A stretch of 64,000 nucleotides of DNA, from assembly GCA_002633005.1 (NCBI GenBank), contig NMRA01000835.1:18327-82326 (forward strand), in the 5' to 3' direction. The notes beneath the pieces were generated by a model. That model made no database searches and was not told the DNA's origin. It was given only the letters and a program-made list of their open reading frames with translations. The stretch comes from Phoronis australis. Lineage: Eukaryota; Phoronida; Phoronidae. Below, piece after piece: positions 1-12,700 of this stretch. The translations under genes were made by a program, and so were the position numbers. The stretch's first letter is position 1, and each line of letters begins with the position of its first letter.

Positions 1-160
1 GTTTCCGTCGTCTGCTCCACTGTGCAATGAAGAAAATTTACTTCATTTAAAAAAAAAATGGAACCTGAGTGACGATGAAAAAACAGAAGCTGCTGGTAAG
101 ATGTGAATTTTAATCGAAGCGTTAGTGAATCACTCAGAAACTCGCAATACTCTCTTTGTC
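1..160 (+). repeat. dispersed repeat copy (partner at 45384-45523)
   Basis: About 140 bases at the very start of the window match 45384-45523 closely. Shared landmarks are the opening gtttccgtcgtctgctccac, the phrase aaaaaacagaagctgctggt and the closing gtgaatcactcagaaactc. Here the central part is an A-run where the partner reads tataaattcattttgaaact. The repeat is probably cut by the window edge. The partner lies beside a THAP-gene relic, so this may be part of an old DNA transposon, but no terminal repeats were found. Confidence 0.6.
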
Positions 161-387
161 AAACCTTATGTTAAGACGATTTCCAAAGCAATCCCGTCAT
201 TATTGAAAACACGAAAAACGGATTTGGTTTTTTGGGCATTTGAACACTATTTTAAATGCGACAAATTTGTTAAGAACCGATTGCACAAAACGTGTAATAA
301 GCATTACAAAAAGAAGTAGGTTTCGCGCGCAAACGCTGTGGACCATAAACAAGTAGGTCTTTTAGTATTAGATTAGCACTTAAATCG

Positions 388-455
388 TGTTGGTGTAGTG
401 GTAACGCACGCGCGCAGTATACGCAAGGTCGTGAGTTCGAGTCTTTGGTACGTGC
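388..455 (+). repeat. tRNA-like SINE head
   Basis: The stretch has a pol III A-box-like segment (TGGTGTAGTGGTAACGC) and a B-box-like segment (GTGAGTTCGAGTC) at tRNA spacing. It lacks a convincing cloverleaf acceptor stem, so a tRNA-derived SINE is more likely than a functional tRNA gene. Confidence 0.45.
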
Positions 456-544
456 AGTTTTTCCTGTTTGACACGTTCTCCGTGTTTGTTTTCTTGGATA
501 AAACTTCAGGAATCAAGGAAAATGCTTAATTTTTAGAGGTAAAA

Positions 545-704
545 ACAGGAAAAATTCCTGGGCGGGAGGGGGGCAAATCCCCCTCCCGACCTCCCCCCAT
601 TCGGTGCTATGCGCATCTACAATCGTGGTTCAGTTTGCGCAAATGTTTACAGCCGGACAAAATGTTGGGCCCCCCTTGTGATATCCTAGATCCGCCACTG
701 TCAT
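545..704. mobile_element. CAGTGGCGGATC-type MITE relic
   Basis: This is a G/C-run-rich segment ending in atcctagatccgccactg, whose reverse complement starts CAGTGGCGGATCTAG. That is the same terminal sequence as the elements at 11126 and 11757. Runs of G and C flank the interior. The left end is degraded. The termini suggest a hAT-like non-autonomous element (inference). Confidence 0.45.
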
Positions 705-3700
705 CAGTTCACTGAACTCAAAATGCTTCGGTTAATATCTGGAGAGGTTTTGTTCGGGTTACATAAGAACAGATTCTAAATGTGTTATAACTGATAGCGT
801 TTTGAGGAAAAATTTGGGAAAACGAACGAGAATGTTCCGGTCAATTATACCGCTACCTCTACTATTTGAAAACTGTACACCGTTCAACGCACAAAATGCA
901 TTCCGAAGTTATGAAATAATTGTTGCTTGACTGGATAATGATTGGTTTGTAGACAGGTTAGGTATTCTACTGAACGAGAAAGCGACAATTTCAGGAAATT
1001 GTCACTCTTATAGACTACACATTTAATTGAGTTTTGAATACAATAATGCCGTAATTATATACACAAGATTCCTACCTTCATTGAACTCTAACCACAAATA
1101 GAAACTCGTAAACTGGCCAGGTGATTACAACCTTGTGACTAAAAACTGTAATTTAACAACCCGCAATTCATTTCTTAATTCCCTATTAGAAATAATAACC
1201 TGAATTTGTTAAACTCACGTCGTATAGTTTTCTGTCAACATGCTTTGGCGTGAACGTGATTCAATATCTAATCGCAACCTCTTCTCAACATGGAAGATGG
1301 CTAGTATATGTTTTGCGGACTGAGTGTGCGAAACACAATGTCCTTGTTCAGTCAAGATTGGTTAACTAAATTGCACTGTGTATGATTTAACTAATGTTAG
1401 GAACTCGTACCATATCTCATCAAATTTGGCTCTTAAGTAACCTCATTATGTTCTTACATTTTCTCGTCAAATTATCCCCGTATCCACAGCATGCGTAATT
1501 CGTTTCTCAAATTAATTTGTAAATCGCCGGCAAGCCTAAATCAGCACTTTTAGTCTGGTTTCTGTGTAGTACCAACACCTATTTACGTTATTTGTACTGC
1601 CAGTGACGATTTAACTGTCTGAAATTATGGTTAATTTGGTAGAGATCCCGTGTACGGATTGGCGCCTGGTAATTCTACCGAAGTAAAGCTTCTTTGTGAA
1701 AATATCGCTTCGTGAGAATGTACTCTGTAGGTTTCACCGATTGCTACAGCACCTGCTGTTTAGAAACACCTACGATATAAAACAAAATTTTGTCCGCAGA
1801 AAATTTTTAATTTAGATAGAGCGGTAGCGTAGAGTAGGGTTTTAGCCAAAATTGGTTTACATGGGGAATTGCTTTAGTGCCATTTATAATTTATAAACAT
1901 TTCAAAAATGAGATGCCATTGTCGATTCGTTCTTGGTCTATTTTAAAATAAAAACGACGTGATCTAATAGTGTTTGTTTTGCGTAATCGCTTTAATAAAT
2001 AAGTGATAACTTTTTAAAACATATTAAAAATGTTTTTAAATCATGCATTTGATTGTAATTTCCCAATCTGATTGAATTGATAATTAGACTACATTTCCAT
2101 CTTTATTTTGAAAGGCTAATGTATATGTATCCATTAAATGTTCCACGCTGTACGGATATATTATGTATTTAGGCGCGCGCGAATGTGTGTGTTTGAGTGT
2201 GTGTGCAATGTATGAACCGGTATGTATGCATGTGTGTGTGTATCACTGGTTGTTTGTGTGACTGTAGACGTTTTTGGGTATGTGCGTCCACGTATGTGTG
2301 TATTTGTGTATTTTTGTCTATCTAATGTCAGTCAGCCAGCATGCATGTGTGTGTACATGTATGAATGTATCACATGATGAACATCACAACGTGTTCGGGT
2401 TCGTGGAAGGTGAAACCAAAGCGGCTGATTCGTGTGCCTGCTCCAAACACTAGCGTATGGCGGCCTACTTCATTGTTTTGTAAATAATTCAAAGTGGTCG
2501 TTCAGTGCATAAGATGTGATTTTAGCCCAAAGCGAGGCTATTTTCTGTTGAAAACTTTGAAACTCATTCGTGAGTTCTTTTACTTTAGACTCACCTGATA
2601 TGTCTCAAAGCTTGGCAAGACTGGGCCGTCCGTAAAACGTTTTGTTTCCCCTCGCTGTCTGGGACGGGGACGTCGTTTGGTAAACTACTAAAATTATTTC
2701 TCCGCTTTTCATTTTCGGGAAGCAATCGTTTTTGTTAAAAAAGTACATTTTATACTGAACAAAAAATATTTACCTGTCGAATTACTGTCTGTTATGCGAG
2801 AGGAATCAAACTAATACTTTCATGTTGATTCTTACGCGTCCATATTTGTATTGTACATTAATAAAAAAACTGTTGGCGACAGAGGGAGCTGAAGTGGGTG
2901 GCAACCTGAGGCAGTTTGCAACGAACGGGAAAGGGGATGCAAAATGATCTTCGACGAACAGGTGGTTATGGTCCCACTGTGCCCCTACTACGGGCCAAGC
3001 CAGTGTCTGAGCTTATAACGAACTTTTGCCAAGATTACCGGCACGTACGTACGCATGCGTATATGTGGTAACACTTTTCACATTTTACAATTCACAGCGA
3101 CATGATCTTGGTATTTCCATGAATCTGATTTTCTAGGAGAATGCAGCAAATTTAAAATCATTTGCGTGTAAAGGGAAGCTAAATTTGAGCGCTGTCTCTT
3201 AAAAATAAATGCGTAATTAGTAATTAACTTCCTGTGCAATTTCTTTGATCAAGACTAGTAGTGACCGCCGGTTTAACAAATTGGTAGGAATCCTAACATT
3301 AATATAGAACCTAGAGCGAAATAGTAGAAAAATGGTTGCCCCAACAAATGTATTTCATCGATTTTAAACAAAAGGAGAATTTGTTAGTTTTATTAAAACT
3401 GGATTCAGTTGAATTGAAAGAGACTAGCGTTTGACTCGAGCACATGGGTTGGACCGGTAACCGGTATAGTTTAATTACAGAATTGAATCATCGATGATAT
3501 AACATCCTGAGATGGTTTAGTTTTGGCTGGTTACATCAAAGTTAACAGATTATGAACACAAGCAGAATAAATTGATTCAATTTGTTTGAAGACGTAATGA
3601 AATCAGCGACAATCAAATTACATTATTATATTATTAAGTCAACTTGTTATAGTATATTCCTTGATTTGTCACCATTCCACGTAATTGCGTATTAACTTTC

Positions 3701-6700
3701 ACCGCTAACTGAGTTATGAAGAAACGACGCGAATAGCGAACTGTGATAGTTACGTTTTATTCGTTCAGATATTGCTCAATACGTCGTTGTCACAGAAAGT
3801 ACAGTTGCGTATTGGATCCAGAAATTACTCATTCGTTTCCTCTTCGTCAGCTGTTGAAAAGATAGTATAACTTACCCGACGACAAGCATTCCAGTGTGTT
3901 ATCGGCGTCCACAACTTAACTTGATGTTACCTTTGAGTTTCAGAAATGGGAATTAAAAGGTTATATATTCTTTCTTTTTCAATTTAGTTCAAAACGTTTA
4001 TGAAGCGAATTCTAATGTAATCGTTAACCATGGCTTATTACCCATGCATTTGCAATATTAGAAATGTAATTCCGAATTTCTGTTGGTACACCAAGAAAAT
4101 AGTGCCCACAATTGGAGAACCTAGCTCTTTAGAACTTTAGTGTCGAGGTAAAAATGTTAGTATACAAAGGGTTACTATTTATGAGGTCACAGTTTCCATA
4201 TTGCGAAGAGACGTGAGCAATAATTATTAAAGCCATTTTCGCGAGCATACAAATAGTACACTTTTCTGCTCCCCCGCTCCCCCGACATTGTACCAAATTG
4301 ATGACACGTAAATATAAATGTCAATATCTATTTCTTAAAGTGTGCGTATGGTTCAAACTCTGATGCTGGTATGCGCCTGGACAGGTAAATATGTAATTAT
4401 TTTCAAACAATTCCGCTCCGTGTTTTAGGTAAGAAAACCACTGAGTAAAAATTTGAATTGTCTTTACGTGTACGTATCGCCGTAGTCAGCGCTGTACACG
4501 TTTTACCAAAGCGATGCCATCATTTTGTGCATTTTATGAAATTGACAAAAATAGCAAACGGTCTTCTAGGTATACTTTATAATTAATGAGACTCACTGCA
4601 AGCTGTCATCCCCATCACAATAATTCGATAACATGCTCCTTGTATTCCGGTCATGACATATTTACAGTGCGATATGTCTTGTGGAGCCATTTATGCCCCG
4701 TCCAATTTTCCGAAATTATTTATCGTAAATGAACATCTATGTTTTAAGAATTCCTGTTGTTGCCACGGTATATCATCCTTTCACTTACGCCCTGTCATTT
4801 TTACTTCTTGGGAAACTGAGAATAGTACACGCGTTATATCGTTCGGGACATATATCGCTCAAATAAGCCACACCTAACTTTGGGCGTAAGTTGGACTGTT
4901 TTACAAAAAGCTCCCCGCTTACAGTTTGTTTTTATTTTTACCGTTCCCCCATCACCATTTACACTCTCGTCTAACCCTTATACCCTTTCTCTCGCTGATG
5001 GCACGAACCAAATTGTATACATTACGTCATTCCTACCAATAATTACGGGTACACGCTTAATTAGCCACGGTTTCTGTTCATTTATTTGGACCAATAACCA
5101 TCATCGCAATAACTGTCTCTTGTCATTATGATTCTGTTATAGTCGGATTATACTGTTTAATTAATAGCTTATAATGGGATTACAAAGCTCACGTCACTAA
5201 AGCAATAGATTTAGATCTATAACAATCTACATTTAGGCAGTCCCATTAATAAACGCGGAAATACAATGCATGGTTAATAGCCGTGAGATGTATTTAATTG
5301 TAGTAATATACAGTCACCAAATGCGTACGTACTCTTCTCAAGAACAAAAGATGAAACTGGCAAGCATTTTCTCTGAACAGAACCATAGGTTATAAATCCA
5401 CTTATTATGAAAACTGATTGCTATATACTTCAAGAAATGTTATCTGCGCAATGATTTGTCCACAGATTCTCGTCGACCGGTCATGTATCATAGCTGCAAA
5501 AACATTCACCCTGCTTAGCCTTGTGTTTCGAAAAATAAACCATGATGAGGTAGCTAAAATCCGTTTACCAACTCCATATTGGAGCCGATGATTAGTGTGC
5601 AAGTAAATACACGCTCTGTAAGTAATTGGTCGATTTAATTGCCCGTATTAATTGACAAAAATGTGATTTATAAGTTACCAATTTGTTTTCATTTTCTCAA
5701 GGCTAATTCGTTTTCTAATCAATGTTGGCTTTGTGACTGATTTATCAAACATGACATACACTTTATTGGCTAATAGGCTGAAAACTTTAACTAAAACGTC
5801 AGTACAGAAGATGTATCTATTAGATGGTAATAAATTACGCGACTGCTTAAATTCAATCACAAATGTTAAATGTTCAAACCGAGGATATCATGGCAAAGTA
5901 CTGTAACTTTCAAGACTCAATTTGAAAGGTTCGACCGTCATATTTCTAAAAAATTCATCTACCGCAGAAGAGATGATAGACCCTTGTGATAAAAAAATAA
6001 CTACTCCTCTTCTAAGGACTGCGCTATGCACAACACTCGTGCAGAGGAACTGGACAATTGGTCAATTCTTGTTAATATTTAATGTAAGCCCATCAACTCG
6101 TGTGACAGTTTGACAGGTGTAGAGCTACACTGATCACGTCTTAAGGAGTCGATGCCAAAGCGGCAACGTGCTACACGTTAATACCGCGCCATTAAATACG
6201 CATTAAACGGTGTGTGATTCAATATTAACGATTTAATTACATTTATCTCTTTGAAGTAGTGGTCCATTGCGTCTGGTGTTATTTTCGTCACATTAGCAAA
6301 GGAGCAAAATAGAAAATGGTTTCGTCTAGGAAGACCGTTCCTACAATTCAATACTCTCATGAAGTATGTCTGTTTTCAATTCGTTATCTTGGTATGAACT
6401 TCAGCGGCTACACGAATATTCTTTGTATACCAATTTCATGTTTTCTTATTGTTACTTTGATCTGTTTTTTTTAATATTTTCACATATACTATTTCCTTTA
6501 TATCAACTAAGGCACAGAACTTAGTTATATGTAGATATATAGAGTATATAGATCCAATATTGAATTGTACTTCCTTTCACAATGGAAGTTTAAGGCAACA
6601 GAATATCTATTCAGAAAAGTTGTCAGTAACTGGAAACAGGAAAAACATAATGGTCGTTAACCAGCCCTGCGATAAGCAAATATATTAGAACCAAGGCATT

Positions 6701-6799
6701 GGTTTCTGAGTTTAAGCAAAATTGTACTACATTTTGTAGCTTCAATAAAATTGCGGACCGTTGTCCTATTGGAATTCCATGTCAATATTTTAAATTTAC
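705..6799. other. non-coding stretch downstream of Rx exons
   Basis: No exon could be supported on either strand. The third Rx exon, which should carry the end of the homeodomain (VWFQNRR), was looked for on the minus strand and not seen, so it probably lies left of the window. A (TG)-rich microsatellite lies at about 2176-2345. The rest is AT-rich single-copy-looking DNA. Long flanks and introns of this kind around a developmental homeobox gene often hold enhancers, but none can be named by eye. Confidence 0.5.
2176..2345. repeat. imperfect (TG)n microsatellite
   Basis: A TG-rich stretch with interrupted tgtgtg runs and ATG/GTAT interruptions. It is a simple repeat without coding sense. Confidence 0.7.
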
Positions 6800-9700
6800 C
6801 TGAACTCTAACTTCTGGTAAATTGACTTTAAGCGCCAGTTCTTCGCGGCTGTATACGTCCGGATAGTGCGACTTCTCAAACGCCCTCTCTAGTTCATGCA
6901 GTTGGTATGTTGTGAACGTCGTCCTGTTCCGTCGGTGTTTTTTCTTGCTCGGCTCATCGCCACTGTCCGAAAGTTCGCCATCTTTGTTTGAGTTCACGTG
7001 ATCATTTTTTTCTTGAGTTGAGACTGGAGAGTGTTGGGATTCTAGAAAGACAGAAAAGTCGTCTGCGTCAACCTCAGATTATACAATTTCCTTTCTTGTT
7101 AAATTTTAACTGTTAGTGTAACTGTTCATTCATTTTATAATTTGGCAGCGAATACTCTAAGATACATGTTACGTTGAAAACTGCTGTGAAATTAAGACTT
7201 TTCAGAAACAATCTTTCAGTCACGCAGTTGCGTAAGCATACATTTTATATTCATTTTTAGTTTAACTATCTGCCTACGATTTATTCTTACCCAGTTACTG
7301 TTCTTTCACGCGGTATTAGTCAAAATTGTCGCAAAATGTGGAAGCTGGCGGAATAAGTCGATTATATCTCAATTATTATTAGTTTAAGCAGAAATAGTAA
7401 TTTCGTAAACAATCAACACAGTTACAGTGATTTGGCATATTTTAAATTTTTATAATTTCTCAAAGAGGGACTTTTAAAGCGTTTTCTTTAAAAATCGTTT
7501 TTATAAACATAGTCGAGTTAAAACACACGTTAAACGTTATAGTTGTGATATAATCAACTTTCTAAATACTTTTTATCTCTTTTAAGTTGTGGGTGACTTT
7601 TTTCTCTAGTTTATGTCAAGAATAAAACATATAATGGAGCGCAAATTATTACGATTCATGTAATATGTTTTCAATTTGAATGAATACTGTAATTAAGTTT
7701 TTAATTATTATTATTGAATATTTGTTGAACGGATGAGTGAACAAAGAAATCGATTTGCCTACCAAGAAAAATGTATTCATCAAATCAATGAACAAAATTC
7801 GAGCTAAACTTCACAATTAAGATATATAGAATAGTAAATAATAAAATATAATATATTAATTTTTCAATCAGTCGCGTGCGCTGATAATTCAACAAGGTAG
7901 GCAAATTATCAAATGCGACCTAATATAATCCAATAGTTTAATTCATAAAAAATGTCCTTTTTCAAGAATAACAATACTAAATAAAACCAAATGATTTTCT
8001 AAAAATGAAAGAAAAAAAGACTTTCTCACCCATTATCGTTTAAATGTCCGAAGAGTCAACCGATGCGTCTTAAATAACAGACGAACGTGAGAGCGCGATA
8101 AAACGCGGCGAAGATTTATAAAGATCTCGGTAAATCTAAGGGATTAGCACAAGTCGCCACAAGTAGAAGCAATGTAATGACAAAATGGGAACTAACCTTT
8201 TTTAAATAGTACGTTAATTGGAAAAATATTGCGTGTTAAAAGACTCACGCTCGACACGTGGTCGAGACCCTCGCTCATGAAGAGGACACACATTAACGGC
8301 TAATGAAGCGATAGTATACATGATTTTATCAATTAGACGAAGTAGTCAGAGTTTTTATTAATTGCAGTACAAAATACGTCGATTAACTTATCCGGGGGGT
8401 CGACGTTATCTGTATGTCTCCTCTTGGCTTTTATCAATGCCCAAAGTATACTTTGAATGTATTCCTTGGGTTCTAATCACTTGCAGAGCGGGGATTTTTA
8501 TTCTTTTTTAAAATAAAAAGCTGATATTAAAATATCAGTTACACACGTTATTTCGTTCGTTCATCGTCACTTCGTTGTTTAGTAGATTCAGTCGGCTATC
8601 GCGCTCACAAAAATGATAAACACGACGTTCACTTTGACGTGGCTAATATTGCGTGTGGCGATTGTGCAGTTTAAATCAGTTATAGATCCTGTTATTGGCG
8701 TTAAATATCAGTTGTTAAAGACATCAAACTCGCTTGCAAAGTATTCTGTTGTTCTTAATGGTGTTTTCTTTTACTAGGCTAATAAAAAATGAAGCGGCCA
8801 TAAACACGCCATCCCCCCACAAAAGTACTTTTTTTGATTAAGCTCCGTTCGTGTCAAAATCCTCATGGGCTTTTAAATTTTTGAGAGTTTGTTGCCACCC
8901 GAGAACAAGCTCTACAAGATGGGTTGCTACGTCGCCCTATCAATTCATGCGTCGAGCATGGTCTCAGCGGTCACCAATTGAATTTTTTCAAAGTCCAAAC
9001 GCCACTCGTCACCTGAAATAGTTTTATGGTTGTAAGTTGTCTAAACTGAATGTAAGTTTCTTTGGTGAACAGTAAGAATGTAGCCGCTTTAAAATTGTAT
9101 TTTCATTTGAAGAACTCAAAGAGCGTACTCGTATTACTGCATTTCTTTTCTTGACAAAACAAATATTTAGAACCCCCGCTTGGGGAAAATATATCTAACT
9201 AACGCATCAAGCCCGGAATTTAATGCATAATTATGGCGTACACGAGATAACCATTTTGTATTGTTTCTGTTTAGTTCGTTAATTCCTTTCAATAGAGTGC
9301 AGTTAAACGTTAATTTAACACTATCAAAAGCCAATCTGTGGGGAATTGTGGGGGAAACGCACGTCACTGAGCATTTACGCTGATGGATGGTGCGCCTTTA
9401 AAACCGATGTCGTCACGAACGTGATACAAGGTTGGTTTTCCTTTCACTCGCGTGATGTGCTCGCGGGGCACCCTGTGGAGACTTACCTGGAAACCATTGT
9501 TTTACGTGCAGAATCGTAAAATAATGTGTTTATTGGATAACGATAAAGGAAATAATCTCCCAGATTGTTATCTGAAAATAAGTGCATTTTGCGGTGGTGT
9601 TGATCGCTTTTCGCGTTTACGGGCACAAGTTCACAGATAGTTAGTGAAAAACATAAACGATTTAATGAAAACAAAATTGAGCGATTTCTTGATGTGTTCT

Positions 9701-12700
9701 GGGAAATACGTGGAAATATTGCGCAGTAGTGGCTTTCCCCATTGTTGCCGGGCGTACATTAACGTAGGCATACAGGTGGTTAAATCAAAAACTTTCATCT
9801 GTTACGGGATGCATTCAGTTGCAACAGAGGTGAAATTTTCATTTTTTGCTACTGGATGTCTGAAAACGTTCTAATAATGTAAAGCTTTTTCTTTTAAATA
9901 ATCAAATTGCTAAGATCAAACACAGTGTACTGTGTCGAAGGAGTCCTCAATGTGGAAATATTGAAACATTTCAATTATACAAGGACATCGATCTAGGAAA
10001 AGACGTCTTTTGCCATTGGGAAATTGTGCGTGAAATTCGGGGAACTATATGACTTGAATAACTTCAAAGCAGTTTTATGTTTCTGAATCTCTAACAAGTA
10101 GCTGAAGTGTTTTAAACTTTATCCTGTACTACACAACAGATTCACAGAGGTGGAGCCCTCTTCTCACCAAGTGAATACAAGTAATTTTCTCACAATACCT
10201 TCTTGACAAGTCCATTACCATCTCTCTTGAGTGGTTTATAGGAACTGCACAAGTGTTAAAGAGCTTAACAGTAACTGTACATATGTTGTGTTCATTAAAA
10301 CTTGCTTCAACTTGTGATAAATGTACAAGTAACAAGTATCACTCAGACGCACATTATGTTATCTACAGCAGAGGATTATTGTGAATGTGTTTGATGGACG
10401 TCATTAATTGACGTGTTGTTACCAGAACAGGTATCGTTAAAAGGCTGTGTATCTTATGCCGCTTTAATTGTATGCATATTAATCATGAAACAAATTAACT
10501 GTTTTCAAAATTGAAGTAGTGGTAACTAAACTGAGAAGTCGTATACCGACGACAGACAGTGGAGTAAATGACGGAAATGTGCAATAATCAACGTACCATG
10601 TATATCAGTTTACTAAATGTCGATGAGGTTGTTTCACATTTTAGTCATTCCCCCCACCCCTGCCTGGTTTTAAATAGACCGTTCATGCTAGTCTTTTTGA
10701 GCATTTTTGTAAACTCTTGCAAATTAGTTATAGCATGAAAGCAAAAAACTGCGTAATTCTTTGCCGTGTTCACACACTAGAGGAACAATTTTGCGGGAAA
10801 CAAACAATATACTTGCATGAACGGAGTTAATGTAATCCGTGTTCCACCTTATCAACAGATATTGACCACGAACAAATCACATTAAAGTGTTTAAACAAAG
10901 TTACTCTCAAAAGTTCAGCAAAACTACTAGTAAAGACTTGTAAAGTGGTTATCTTGTGTAATTGACTCTTCGGGAGGGTTAGTCGTCGGCTCTGCACCTT
11001 CAACCGAGGCAACCACTTTTGAGGCAGAGTGAAAAAGTCTTTTAGTTGAATAAAGAGTTAATCACTTATTGGAGGCACCAATTGTGTAGAAACAACAGAT
11101 CTAGCCATTTTGAGGAAATCACTAAACAGTGGCGGATTTAGAGGGGGGCCAAGGGGGCCATGCAACTCTTAAAATTATCCCAGATTACATTTGGCAGTTC
11201 CAAGGTGCGAATGTCTGATGGCCAAAATCCTGACTAATACTCTTCCCTGCCCCCCCCCCCNNNNNNNNNNNNNNNNNNNNNNNNNNNNNNNNNNNNNNNN
11301 NNNNNNNNNNNNNNNNNNNNNNNNNNNNNNNCCGTTCATGCTAGTCTTTTTGAGCATTTTTGTAAACTCTTGCAAATTAGTTATAGCATGAAAGCAAAAA
11401 ACTGCGTAATTCTTTGCTGTGTTCACACACTAGAGGAACAATTTTGCGGGAAACAAACAATATACTTGCATGAACGGAGTTAACGTAATCCGTGTTCCAC
11501 CTTATCAACAGATATTGACCACGAACAAATCACATTAAAATGTTTAAACAAAGTTACTCTCAAAAGTTCAGCAAAACTACTAGTAAAGACTTGTAAAGTG
11601 GTTATCTTGTGTAATTGACTCTTTGGGCGGGTTAGTCGTCGGCTCTGCACCTTCAACCGAGAAAAAGTCTTTTAGTTGAATAAAGAGTTAATCACTTATT
11701 GGAGGCACCAATTGTGTAGAAACAACAGATCTAGCCATTTTGAGGAAATCACTAAACAGTGGCGGATTTAGAGGGGGGCCAAGGGGGCCATGCAACCCTT
11801 AAAATTATCCCAGATTACATTTGGCAGTTCCAAGGTGCGAATGTCTGATGGCCAAAATCCTGACTAATACTCTTCCCTGCCCCCCCAACTGAAAATCCTG
11901 GATCCGCCTCTGCCAAAGCACGCTTTATTATTATTAAAATGACATTGTGTGCGAAAGAAATTGAAACCACGACTTCAGAGGTCGCTTTCAAACGTTCTGC
12001 TGGCTCGATAAATGGTATTTTATGCGCATTTCCCTTGTAAAGTCGCAGGTCTTGATTTAATAAAAGCACAAAGACACAACGGATGTTGTTTTAAGCCCCT
12101 GGTCAAAGCTGATAACTTAAACATATTTATGCCATCCAAAATATTACAAAAATGCATTTTCAACCGTAAGATCGATTATGTCCCTTTAACCAGGGGTCCG
12201 GCAACATGTATTTTATGAAAAGTGGCTTAAGACCTTAGTGAGATGTTTGGCGTTGGGAACATTGACGTGTCCCGCGCTACATCGGTTGAAAGCGCCATCT
12301 GTTCCCTGCATGAACTATAGGTGAAGTTCGACGAATACTAACACACTTATACAGTGACTTGAAGCTAACTGTCGTATCTACATTTTTGTAAACATCGATA
12401 AAAACACGGACAAAATACCGTTACACTGAGAAAATGTCAACCGTATCGATAACTCTTATTGGGTGTGCAACCTAAGCCTGTGTACCATTTTGTTCACCTT
12501 CATATATAACTAACAAATGGAGATGTGTGTAGCCAGCAGTTTGAGAACAGGTGTCGATAAATCTCATCATCAAACCCAAGGCAACGGGGAACTGCACTGA
12601 ATAAAGCCTATCGTATAATTTACCATAATGTTAGGAAATAAACACTCATCACCAGGCAAACATTGGCAATGAAAGTACAATTTTACATTGATCAAAAACG

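Noticed and set aside
125-319. Plus-strand frame MNHSETRNTL
   Set aside because: Overlaps the dispersed repeat at the window start; no motif or conserved partner (the copy at 45384 does not keep the frame).
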